From the NCBI GenBank assembly GCA_904502185.1, contig CAJGDX010000098.1, positions 1-7,155 of the forward strand: a stretch of 7,155 nucleotides of DNA. The letters run 5' to 3'. This DNA comes from an uncultured Bacteroidaceae bacterium (GTDB lineage: Bacteria > Bacteroidota > Bacteroidia > Bacteroidales > Bacteroidaceae). Under the pieces are notes generated by a model. That model worked only from the letters and a program-made list of their open reading frames with translations, was not told the origin of the DNA and searched no databases. The position numbers and the translations under genes were made by a program. Positions 1-5,601 of the stretch are shown here, piece after piece (position 1 is the stretch's first letter; each line of letters starts with the position of its first letter).

Positions 1-224
1 GGATAGCGTCCGAAAGCGGCATATTTCTCTTTATACTCTACCTGTAAAGGCATAAAATCGGTTCCGGGAACTGCATCCTTTGCAGCACAAACCGTAGCCA
101 GCAACATTGTGTTACCCAAACGAAGCATCACTGAACCATCAGCCTGCTTCGCAAGCTTGCCGGTTTCGAGTGTGATGACACGTCCATCGGGTAAAGTCAC
201 ATTTTTTGTAACAACATTCATCAT
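1..224 (-). CDS. pnp: Polynucleotide phosphorylase, N-terminal part (cut by window edge)
   Basis: Read on the minus strand, this opens with ATG at 224-222 (a second ATG follows at 221-219) and stays open for 74 codons to the window edge. The peptide contains VTLPDGRVITLETGKLAKQA, then GSVMLRLGNTMLLATV and, at the edge, EYKEKYAAFGRY. This is the start of the first RNase PH-like domain of bacterial PNPase, where a GRYPGGF-type motif normally continues. PNPase is a phosphate-dependent 3'-5' exoribonuclease that degrades mRNA and can add tails; it acts in the cytosol as a trimer. Only about a tenth of the protein (family about 700 residues) is visible, so the catalytic second PH domain and the KH and S1 domains cannot be checked. 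The gene is divergent from the lipoprotein gene at 432. Which of the two adjacent ATG codons is used cannot be decided here. Confidence 0.93.
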   Translation of the reverse strand, partial: MMNVVTKNVTLPDGRVITLETGKLAKQADGSVMLRLGNTMLLATVCAAKDAVPGTDFMPLQVEYKEKYAAFGRY

Positions 225-258
225 TATAAAATTTTTCTTTATTCCCTAAATTATCTCG

Positions 259-266
259 CAAAGATA
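259..266 (-). promoter_or_regulatory. Candidate -7 box for pnp (minus strand)
   Basis: On the minus strand these bases read TATCTTTG, a perfect match to the Bacteroides -7 consensus TAnnTTTG. Transcription would start near position 252, giving a leader of roughly 28 bases before the pnp ATG. No good TTTG-type -33 element is visible 19-21 bases upstream, so the call rests on the -7 box and its position. Confidence 0.5.
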
Positions 267-288
267 TACAAATTTCAACACTTTCCAC

Positions 289-296
289 TATCTTTG
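289..296 (+). promoter_or_regulatory. Candidate -7 box for the lipoprotein gene at 432
   Basis: The bases read TATCTTTG on the plus strand, again matching TAnnTTTG. It faces away from the same motif on the other strand at 259-266, so the two form an inverted pair 22 bases apart. A 10-base palindrome, TTGTCGACAA (294-303), overlaps its end near the expected start of transcription. There is no clear -33 element, and the leader to the ATG at 432 would be about 130 bases, so this is a moderate-to-weak call. Confidence 0.35.
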
Positions 297-431
297 TCGA
301 CAATTTTAGAAACAGTTTGAAATTTATTGGAAAACACTTCTCTTTTTCAATAACACGCAGACTCTTTCTCTGCCAAACAGAACAGACAAAAAAACGAGAA
401 ACATCTTCACAGGAAACAGCATAAACAGACC

Positions 432-1598
432 ATGAAAAAGTTACATATAATCATTCTTGCAGCCGTAGCAATCATTTTCACATGCTGCAAAAACGAGCCA
501 CAATTCACCATCAGGGGAACAGTGACAAATGCCGAAGGAAAAAGCATATACCTGTCGCATCTGGGAATCAACAGAAACACCCTGCTCGACTCGGCAAAGA
601 TAGGCAAGGAGGGCACATTCCAGTTCAACCAGCCATGCCCCGACAGCTACGACTTCTACCGTCTGCAACTGGACAAGAAGGGACGCAGCATCACCATTGC
701 CATTGACAGCACAGAGTGCGTGACAGTAACAGCTGACGGCAAGAATTTTGCCGAGAGCAGCAAAATCGAAGGCTCGGAAGAGAGTTGCAAGATTGAGGAA
801 CTGGAACAGCTGCGCATGGCGCTCGAAAAACAGATTGAACACCATCTGAAAGCAAACGGTTCCGCCATAGGCGATGCACGCGTAGCAATTTACCGCATAA
901 CAAAAGAGTTCAAAGAGAACATCTTCAAACAGTACATTCTGCCCACACCCGACAAGGCAAGTGCATACTACGCGCTGTTCATGCAGACACGAGGAATGTT
1001 CCTGTTCAACCCCAACGCCAACCGTTTCGACAGCAAATGCTTCTCGGCAGTAGCAACCTCGCTGAACAACAGATACCCCGAGTCGGCACGTGCAAAGAAC
1101 ATGTACAGCATTGCATCGAAAGGTATGCAGATGACACGCCCCGCAGCGCCCGACACCATCGACGCAAAAGAGAGCAACCTGGCAACTATAGGACTTTTCG
1201 ACATTAAGCTTCCCAACATAAAAGGCGACAGCATCAGCCTCTCGTCACTAAAAGGGAAAGTGGTATTGCTCGACTTTATCGCATACGGCGACACACGCAC
1301 CAGCGAACACTCCATTGCACTGCGCGAACTCTACAACAGCAACAAGGAGAAGGGTTTTGAGATATATCAGATATCGCTTGACGGCAACGAACACTTCTGG
1401 AAAACATCTGCCGACAACCTGCCCTGGCTGTGTGTGCGCGACGGCGCAGGGGTAAACTCACACAACCTGATGCTTTACAAAGTGGAGAAACTGCCTACAT
1501 TCTTCCTTATTAATAAGAACAGCGAGATTGTAATGCGCGATGAGCAGATAACCGACCTGCAATCGGAGATAGACAAGCTGCTTAAAGAGAATTATTAA
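432..1598 (+). CDS. DUF4369/thioredoxin-fold lipoprotein lacking the CxxC pair
   Basis: The 388-residue product begins with a lipoprotein signal: a short basic start, a hydrophobic stretch (residues 5-16) and cysteines at 18 and 19 (IIFTCC), so it is probably lipid-anchored in the envelope. Residues about 24-110 resemble the beta-rich DUF4369 domain (FTIRGTVTNAEGKSIYLSHL), which in Bacteroidota often precedes a TlpA-like thioredoxin domain. A helical middle (about 115-235) follows. Residues about 253-388 are the redoxin part, with LSSLKGKVVLLDF, then LRELY, and the cis-proline loop KLPTFFLI at 353-360. Where active relatives have WCGPC after LLDFWAS, this protein has GDTRT (286-290): Asp287 and Thr290 replace both cysteines. 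It is therefore unlikely to be a dithiol oxidoreductase and may instead bind or hold a partner. It stands alone, between divergent pnp and greA. The fold assignment is firm; the function is unknown. Confidence 0.85.
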   Translation: MKKLHIIILAAVAIIFTCCKNEPQFTIRGTVTNAEGKSIYLSHLGINRNTLLDSAKIGKEGTFQFNQPCPDSYDFYRLQLDKKGRSITIAIDSTECVTVTADGKNFAESSKIEGSEESCKIEELEQLRMALEKQIEHHLKANGSAIGDARVAIYRITKEFKENIFKQYILPTPDKASAYYALFMQTRGMFLFNPNANRFDSKCFSAVATSLNNRYPESARAKNMYSIASKGMQMTRPAAPDTIDAKESNLATIGLFDIKLPNIKGDSISLSSLKGKVVLLDFIAYGDTRTSEHSIALRELYNSNKEKGFEIYQISLDGNEHFWKTSADNLPWLCVRDGAGVNSHNLMLYKVEKLPTFFLINKNSEIVMRDEQITDLQSEIDKLLKENY

Positions 1599-1681
1599 AA
1601 GCAGGCAGATGTGGAGAATTTCTGAGAGTGAATAACTTCCACGACAATTTGGAAAACCTTTATAAAATATTTTTGTTTTTA

Positions 1682-1713
1682 GTTGGAAGTTGAACTAAAA
1701 GCCATTATATTTG
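1682..1713 (+). promoter_or_regulatory. greA promoter, Bacteroides sigma-ABfr type
   Basis: GTTG at 1682-1685 and TATATTTG at 1706-1713 fit the Bacteroides -33 (TTTG) and -7 (TAnnTTTG) elements with a 20-base spacer, within the usual 19-21. Transcription would begin near 1720, leaving a leader of about 78 bases before greA. A second -7-like box, TATTTTTG at 1668-1675, lies upstream with TTTG at 1648-1651, but its 16-base spacer is too short; it may be a weaker tandem promoter. Confidence 0.7.
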
Positions 1714-1734
1714 CAACCACAGAGAAGGAAATAG

Positions 1735-1772
1735 ATGGGTTCCGGCAAGCAGTTGTCGGAATCCATTGTTTT
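1735..1772 (+). promoter_or_regulatory. Terminator-like hairpin in the greA leader (candidate attenuator)
   Basis: Bases 1735-1748 pair with 1753-1766: a continuous 14-base-pair stem with two G-U pairs (1739/1762 and 1745/1756) around a GCAG tetraloop (1749-1752). One further G-U pair is possible (1734/1767). The stem is followed by TTGTTTT (1766-1772). It lies wholly between the predicted start of transcription (about 1720) and the greA ATG (1798), so it has the shape of an intrinsic terminator inside the leader. Termination there would release an RNA of about 50 bases. The structure is read directly from the sequence; the regulatory role is inferred. Confidence 0.6.
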
Positions 1773-1797
1773 ACTAATTTTAAGAAGAGAACCAGAA

Positions 1798-2259
1798 ATG
1801 ACTTACATGTCCGAAGAGGGCTACAAAAAATTGTTAGCCGATTTAAAAGAGTTGGAAGGCAAACGTCCCGAAATAGTACGTCAGATAGCTGAAGCACGTG
1901 ACAAAGGCGACCTTTCAGAGAATGCCGAATACGATGCGGCAAAAGAGGCGCAAGGACTTCTCGAAATGAGAATCAACGAGCTGAAGCTCATCATAGCCGA
2001 CGCCAAAATCATAGACACCAGCAAGCTTAACACAAACAGCGTGCAGGTGCTTACAAAAGTTGAGTTGAAAAACGTTAAGACAGGCGCAACAATGGCCTAC
2101 ACCATTGTACCTGAGAGCGAGGCGAACTTGCGTGAAGGAAAAATCTCAATCAACACACCCATTGCCAAAGGTCTTTTGGGCAAGAAGGTTGGAGAGACTG
2201 CTGAAATAACCATTCCTCAGGGAAAAATATTCCTTGAGATTACAAACATCTCTATCTGA
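1798..2259 (+). CDS. greA: Transcription elongation factor GreA
   Basis: GreA enters the secondary channel of RNA polymerase and triggers cleavage of backtracked RNA, rescuing stalled complexes. The 153-residue product starting MTYMSEEGYK has the family's two parts: an N-terminal coiled coil (residues about 5-75) with the tip loop KGDLSENAEYDAA (36-48), where Asp38 and Glu41 match the acidic tip residues needed for cleavage, and a C-terminal FKBP-like domain containing TPIAKGLLGKKVGE (120-133). Reading is open back to an ATG at 1735, but the extra 21 residues do not resemble GreA and lie on the leader hairpin. The start at 1798 gives a normal length (family about 155-160), and a purine-rich run (1782-1790) sits just upstream. 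The stop shares a base with the next gene's ATG (TGATG), suggesting coupled translation with the HIT gene. Confidence 0.95.
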   Translation: MTYMSEEGYKKLLADLKELEGKRPEIVRQIAEARDKGDLSENAEYDAAKEAQGLLEMRINELKLIIADAKIIDTSKLNTNSVQVLTKVELKNVKTGATMAYTIVPESEANLREGKISINTPIAKGLLGKKVGETAEITIPQGKIFLEITNISI

Positions 2260-2660
2260 TGGCAACAATATTCAGCAAAATAGTTGCAGGCGAAATCCCC
2301 AGCTACAAGGTAGCCGAGGATGCAAACTTCTATGCTTTTCTCGACATCAACCCGTTGGCACAAGGCCACACATTGGTGATTCCCAAGCGCGAAGTAGACT
2401 ACTTCTTCGACCTCACAGACGAGGAGATAGGAGCAATGCAGATATTCGCAAAGAAGGTAGCAGTTGCCATCAAAGAGGCATTCCCCTGCATCAAGGTAGG
2501 TCAGGCTGTACTTGGCCTTGAAGTACCGCACGCACATATCCACCTCGTACCAATGCAGTCCGAGAAGGATATGCTTTTCAGCAACCCCAAACTGAAATTC
2601 ACAGCAGAAGAGTTTGCCGAAACCGCACAAAAAATCAACAGCAAATGGGTGGCAGAATAA
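2259..2660 (+). CDS. HIT-family nucleotide hydrolase/transferase
   Basis: This 133-residue protein is a histidine-triad protein of the Hint/HinT-like branch. The N-terminus has the usual FSKIVAGEIPSYKV (5-18). NPLAQGHTLVIPKRE (31-45) forms part of the nucleotide pocket, and the triad HAHIHLVP lies at 91-98, with His93, the middle one, the expected nucleophile. Members hydrolyse phosphoramidate or adenylated small molecules such as AMP-lysine or AMP-amines; the true substrate here cannot be told from sequence. The length is normal and no key residue is missing. The ATG overlaps the greA stop by one base, so the two genes very likely share an mRNA; the same greA-HIT pairing is, to my knowledge, common in Bacteroidales. 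The protein has no signal peptide and should be cytosolic. Confidence 0.93.
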   Translation: MATIFSKIVAGEIPSYKVAEDANFYAFLDINPLAQGHTLVIPKREVDYFFDLTDEEIGAMQIFAKKVAVAIKEAFPCIKVGQAVLGLEVPHAHIHLVPMQSEKDMLFSNPKLKFTAEEFAETAQKINSKWVAE

Positions 2661-2692
2661 AAGTCCAACCCACTCAGCTATAAAAAACATTT

Positions 2693-2734
2693 AATTAGGG
2701 CAGCGGAGAGCAAACAAAATCCCGCGCCCTAATT
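2693..2734 (+). other. Hairpin between the HIT gene and pyrC
   Basis: AATTAGGGC (2693-2701) pairs perfectly with GCCCTAATT (2726-2734). After a bulged A (2702), GCGG (2703-2706) pairs with CCGC (2722-2725), leaving a 15-base loop. On the plus strand the stem is followed by TTTCATGAA (the first T-pair of this run lies in the stem), so there is no proper T-tract. On the minus strand an AAATGTTTTTT run follows at a short distance. It could be a weak terminator, an RNA processing or stability element, or a protein-binding site. I see no clear promoter in the rest of this gap. Confidence 0.5.
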
Positions 2735-2779
2735 TCATGAATCCCGGTAACAAATCAAACGAAAGAAACCCAAGAAACA

Positions 2780-4117
2780 ATGCGAACCCTCATTTCAAAC
2801 GTAACCATTGTAAACGAAGGAAAAAGCACCATCGGTTCAGTCATCATAAGTGCCAACAAGATAATTGAGGTACACACAGGTGGCCGCAAGCCCGGTCACA
2901 AATGCGACGAGACAATCGACGGCACAGGCATGTACCTGCTGCCGGGAGTCATCGACGACCATGTACATTTTCGCGAACCGGGATTGACACACAAGGCAAC
3001 TATTTATTCCGAGACGATAGCTGCCGCAGCTGGCGGTGTAACATCGTTCATGGAGATGCCGAACACCAGCCCTGCGACCACCACTGTTGCAGCATTGCAG
3101 GACAAGTTCAAGCGTGCCGCAAAAGACAGCCTTATAAACTATTCGTTCTACTTCGGTGCCACCAACAGCAACAGCCATCTGTTCGGCAAGCTCAACAGAC
3201 GTAAAATCTGCGGAATCAAGCTGTTTATGGGTTCAAGCACCGGCAATATGCTGGTAGACGGAGCAGACGCGCTCGACGCGGTATTCTCAAATGCCAACCT
3301 TCCCATTGCAGTACACTGCGAAGACACAGATATAATAAACGCCAATGCCCGTAAATACAAAAAGGAGCATGGCGAGGAGCTTGACGTAACATTTCACCCG
3401 CTCATACGCAGCGAGAAGGCCTGCTACAAGTCGCTGAAACGCGCAGTAGAACTTGCCAAGAAACACGACAAGCAGTTGCACGTGCTGCACATAAGCACCG
3501 AACGCGAGCTTAAGTTGCTATCGAGCAAGAGCATTGACAAAAAGAACATAACAGCAGAGGTAACCCCTGCACACCTCACATTCTGCGACAAGGATTACAG
3601 CCGACTGGGCGCACACATCAAGTGCAACCCTGCGATAAAAACAGAGGCTGACAGAGAGGCACTGCGCGAAGCTGTACGCAACGGCAAGATAGACATCATT
3701 GGCACCGACCACGCGCCACATCTTCCCAAAGAGAAAGAGGGCGGTGCGCTTAAGGCCACATCAGGAATGCCATCGATACAGTATTCGCTTCCCTCAATGC
3801 TGCGCCTGGTAGACGAAGGAGTCTTCACCATCGAACAGATTGTAGAGAAGATGTGCCATACACCGGCAGAGTATTTCAAGATAGACAAGCGCGGATTCAT
3901 CAAAAAAGGATACATGGCCGACCTTGTGCTTGTAGCACCCAACAGTCCCTACACTGTGACAAAAGAGGATATACTAAGTCCTTGCAAATGGAGTCCTTTC
4001 GAAGGCGAGACTTTCAACTGGAAGGTCGTACGCACATGGGTCAACGGCGAGTGTGTTTACAACAACGGCACCGTCGATACCACCATCCGCGGCAAAGCAC
4101 TCAGATTCAACCGATAA
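2780..4117 (+). CDS. pyrC: Dihydroorotase, long multimeric type
   Basis: Dihydroorotase closes N-carbamoyl-L-aspartate to dihydroorotate in de novo pyrimidine synthesis. The 445-residue product has an amidohydrolase TIM barrel flanked by a small beta domain from both ends. Visible metal and active-site residues are DDHVHFREPG (59-68, His61, His63, Arg65), MPNTSP with Asn95, GIKLFMG with Lys147 in the place of the carboxylated lysine, His179 (AVHCED), His237 (HVLHIST) and GTDHAPH (308-314, Asp310, the catalytic base). GMPSIQYSLPSML (329-341) is the usual substrate-side loop. Together these argue for an active dihydroorotase; allantoinase or dihydropyrimidinase is less likely given HFREPG and TDHAPH. 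The length fits the family. The ATG at 2780 follows a purine-rich AAGAAACA. The gene ends TAATG, sharing one base with the next start. It has no obvious promoter of its own and may be read from the greA promoter. Confidence 0.92.
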   Translation: MRTLISNVTIVNEGKSTIGSVIISANKIIEVHTGGRKPGHKCDETIDGTGMYLLPGVIDDHVHFREPGLTHKATIYSETIAAAAGGVTSFMEMPNTSPATTTVAALQDKFKRAAKDSLINYSFYFGATNSNSHLFGKLNRRKICGIKLFMGSSTGNMLVDGADALDAVFSNANLPIAVHCEDTDIINANARKYKKEHGEELDVTFHPLIRSEKACYKSLKRAVELAKKHDKQLHVLHISTERELKLLSSKSIDKKNITAEVTPAHLTFCDKDYSRLGAHIKCNPAIKTEADREALREAVRNGKIDIIGTDHAPHLPKEKEGGALKATSGMPSIQYSLPSMLRLVDEGVFTIEQIVEKMCHTPAEYFKIDKRGFIKKGYMADLVLVAPNSPYTVTKEDILSPCKWSPFEGETFNWKVVRTWVNGECVYNNGTVDTTIRGKALRFNR

Positions 4118-4917
4118 TGATTCACAGTTTCAGCTACAAAGCCACGGAACTGCTGCCCTACATCGACTGGGGTTACTTTTTCCATGCCTGGAGCATAAAA
4201 CCACAGCAACAAAGCAGCGCCGAAGCGCAACAACTGAAAAAAGATGCCATCGCCCTTCTTGGCGAAAATGGCAGCATGGTTCGTGCGATTTTCCGTCTGT
4301 GCCATGCACAAAGCAGCGGTGACAATCTGCAGCTCGACGGAACGACATTGCCACTGCTACGACAGCAGCACAACAGGCCCGACACACCCAATCTATGTCT
4401 GAGCGACTTTGTCTCCCCCATAGCAGACAAGGTAGGATTGTTTGCCACCTCGGTTACAGAAAGCAACATTGACACAGAGAGCGACGACCCATACAAGAAG
4501 ATGCTTTCACAGACATTGGCAGACAGACTGAGCGAAGCTGCAGCATCGTGCCTGCACAGCCAGGTACGCACCCGAAAAGAGTTATGGGGTTATTCGCCTG
4601 ACGAAAAATTCACGCCCGAAGAGCTGAACAGCGAGCCCTACCCCGGCATACGCCCGGCAATCGGTTACCCATCGCTTCCCGACCAATCGGTAATTTTCAC
4701 AATAGACAAACTGCTGAACTTAAACAGCATAGGAATCACACTTACATCCAACGGAGCAATGCACCCACACGCATCGGTCTGCGGACTGATGTTTGCACAC
4801 CCCGCTTCTAGATATTTCAGTGTCGGAAAAATAAGCAACGAGCAACTTGCCGACTACGCTTCGCGACGCGGTACAACAATCGAAGATATAAAAAGATTTC
4901 TGATAAAGAATATTTAG
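4117..4917 (+). CDS. Free-standing MetH reactivation (AdoMet-binding) domain protein
   Basis: The 266-residue product matches the C-terminal activation domain of cobalamin-dependent methionine synthase (Met_synt_B12), which uses AdoMet and an electron donor to rescue enzyme whose cobalamin has become oxidised. Recognisable parts are ELLPYIDWGYFFHAW (11-25), the ADRLSEAAASCLHSQVR helix (135-151), LWGYSPDE (156-163), the AdoMet motif GIRPAIGYP (177-185, with Arg179 and Tyr184 of RxxxGY, and Glu173 matching E. coli Glu1128), and GITLTSNGAMHPHASVCGL (206-224) with HPASRYFSVGKI following. The homocysteine, folate and cobalamin domains are absent, so it must act on a MetH encoded elsewhere, as proposed for the separate TM0269 protein of Thermotoga maritima. 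Residues about 30-95 are poorly conserved and glutamine-rich. The ATG at 4117 overlaps the pyrC stop by one base. The reading frame is open further upstream inside pyrC, but those residues do not look like this family. Confidence 0.9.
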   Translation: MIHSFSYKATELLPYIDWGYFFHAWSIKPQQQSSAEAQQLKKDAIALLGENGSMVRAIFRLCHAQSSGDNLQLDGTTLPLLRQQHNRPDTPNLCLSDFVSPIADKVGLFATSVTESNIDTESDDPYKKMLSQTLADRLSEAAASCLHSQVRTRKELWGYSPDEKFTPEELNSEPYPGIRPAIGYPSLPDQSVIFTIDKLLNLNSIGITLTSNGAMHPHASVCGLMFAHPASRYFSVGKISNEQLADYASRRGTTIEDIKRFLIKNI

Positions 4918-4956
4918 AGAACCACAGCCCGACACCCACACTCTTCGGTAATCATT

Positions 4957-4993
4957 AGGGAATCCCCTTCGGAATATAGGGAGATTCTCTTTT
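4957..4993 (+). terminator. Intrinsic terminator after the MetH-activation gene
   Basis: AGGGAATC (4957-4964) pairs with GATTCTCT (4983-4990) with one G-U pair. After a bulged A (4982), CCC (4965-4967) pairs with GGG (4979-4981) and T4968 with A4978, leaving a 9-base loop. The stem runs directly into TTTTCTGTG. The T-run is short, so termination may be partial. It lies 40 bases after the stop of the preceding gene and before a new promoter-like box. Confidence 0.65.
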
Positions 4994-5012
4994 CTGTGTT
5001 GATGAAACTGAA

Positions 5013-5020
5013 TACTTTTG
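5013..5020 (+). promoter_or_regulatory. Candidate -7 box for the DUF4476 gene
   Basis: TACTTTTG matches TAnnTTTG exactly. Transcription would start near 5027, about 20 bases before the ATG at 5048. The -33 region is only T-rich (around 4990-4993, spacer about 19) without a clear TTTG, so the call rests on the -7 box and its place after a terminator. Confidence 0.5.
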
Positions 5021-5047
5021 CGCTGTAACCTTTTTAAAATATATGCC

Positions 5048-5491
5048 ATGAAGAATTTGAAACCCCTGATGATTGTTGCCATTATGACATTAAGCATTTT
5101 TTGCCTGCCGGCATCTGCTGCAAGTCCGGATAAAAAGGCAAAAGGACAGGTAGAGTATCGCGATAAAAAGCCTAAGGGCAAAAGACACGTACATCCTCGT
5201 GCAATGCGCGATAAAGATTTTGAAATGATGGCAGGCATCGTAAAGAAAGCCTCCTTTGACGACAAAAAGATAGATGTTATACGCGTCGCTTGCATAGGCA
5301 GCTATTTCAGCAGCCGGCAATGCGCACAGTTGCTGTCGCTTCTGTCGTTCGACGATGATAAAGTAAAGGCGCTCGAGGTTATCGCACCGCGCTTGGTGGA
5401 CATGGAAAATGCCGACAAGATTATCAAGGAATTCTCATTCTCGTCGAGCAAGGAGAAGGCTGTGAGCATATTGAAACGCCGCAAAAAATAA
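5048..5491 (+). CDS. Small exported DUF4476-domain protein
   Basis: The 147-residue product starts with a signal peptide (MKNLKPLMIV, hydrophobic to about residue 20, likely cut near ASA at 22-24), so it is exported; there is no lipobox cysteine after it. A basic, lysine-rich linker (about 26-53) precedes a DUF4476-like domain (about 55-140). The domain shows repeated helical units such as FDDKKIDVIRVACIGSYFSS, RQCAQLLSLLSFDDDKVKAL and RLVDMENADKIIKEFSFSS. The function of DUF4476 is unknown to me; no catalytic motif is visible, and Cys82 and Cys92 might pair. The frame is open to a TTG at 5018, but the ATG at 5048 begins the signal peptide and is preferred. The gene has its own promoter-like box and terminator, so it is probably a single-gene transcript, though it sits just upstream of the sigma operon. 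Confidence 0.82.
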   Translation: MKNLKPLMIVAIMTLSIFCLPASAASPDKKAKGQVEYRDKKPKGKRHVHPRAMRDKDFEMMAGIVKKASFDDKKIDVIRVACIGSYFSSRQCAQLLSLLSFDDDKVKALEVIAPRLVDMENADKIIKEFSFSSSKEKAVSILKRRKK

Positions 5492-5496
5492 CATTG

Positions 5497-5527
5497 CGTC
5501 GCATCGAAAATCGGTGCGACGTTTTTT
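5497..5527 (+). terminator. Strong intrinsic terminator after the DUF4476 gene
   Basis: CGTCGCATCG (5497-5506) pairs with CGGTGCGACG (5512-5521), a 10-base-pair GC-rich stem with one G-U pair and an AAAAT loop. Six T residues follow at once (5522-5527). It starts five bases after the stop codon. This is the clearest terminator in the window and separates the DUF4476 gene from the sigma operon. Confidence 0.92.
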
Positions 5528-5550
5528 ATAAAATATTTTTTTATTTTTTC

Positions 5551-5576
5551 TGTCACATTTCAGTACCTTCGTCGTC
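5551..5576 (+). promoter_or_regulatory. Candidate ECF-type promoter of the sigma operon
   Basis: TGTCAC (5551-5556) and CGTC (5573-5576) are separated by 16 bases, resembling the -35 (TGTAAC-like) and -10 (CGTC) elements used by many ECF sigma factors. An A/T-rich stretch lies upstream (5527-5549), like an UP element. A degenerate housekeeping-type box, TACCTTCG (5564-5571, one mismatch to TAnnTTTG), overlaps it. The ATG is 26 bases after the CGTC. Autoregulation by the sigma factor encoded next is inferred, not shown. Confidence 0.5.
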
Positions 5577-5601
5577 ATATAGGTGAGAAGCACAAAAAAG
5601 A

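Noticed and set aside
441..845. A 134-codon open frame opposite the lipoprotein gene
   Set aside because: It is the mirror of a well-supported coding frame and has no recognisable motif.
1611..1642. Inverted repeat GTGGAG/CTTCCAC after the lipoprotein gene as a terminator
   Set aside because: Only six pairs (one G-U) around a 20-base loop, and no T-run follows. Too weak to call.
1659..1674. A 16-base A/T sequence repeated exactly at 5525-5540
   Set aside because: It is low-complexity A/T sequence upstream of two promoters. Chance or UP-element-like composition explains it; no mobile-element context is seen.
1735..1797. A longer greA starting at the ATG at 1735
   Set aside because: The extra 21 residues are not GreA-like, and this ATG lies in the first arm of the leader hairpin. 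The start at 1798 gives the normal family length.
3853..4116. An 88-codon upstream extension of the MetH-activation reading frame inside pyrC
   Set aside because: The residues are rich in Arg, Gln and His, do not resemble the family, and lie wholly in another frame of a well-conserved enzyme gene. The ATG at 4117 gives a standard coupled start.
5018..5047. An earlier TTG start for the DUF4476 gene
   Set aside because: It would place ten polar or charged residues before the signal peptide and would overlap the -7 box.
4720..5295. A 191-codon open frame on the minus strand
   Set aside because: It crosses a terminator, a promoter-like box and parts of two supported plus-strand genes, and its product shows no recognisable family or sensible composition.
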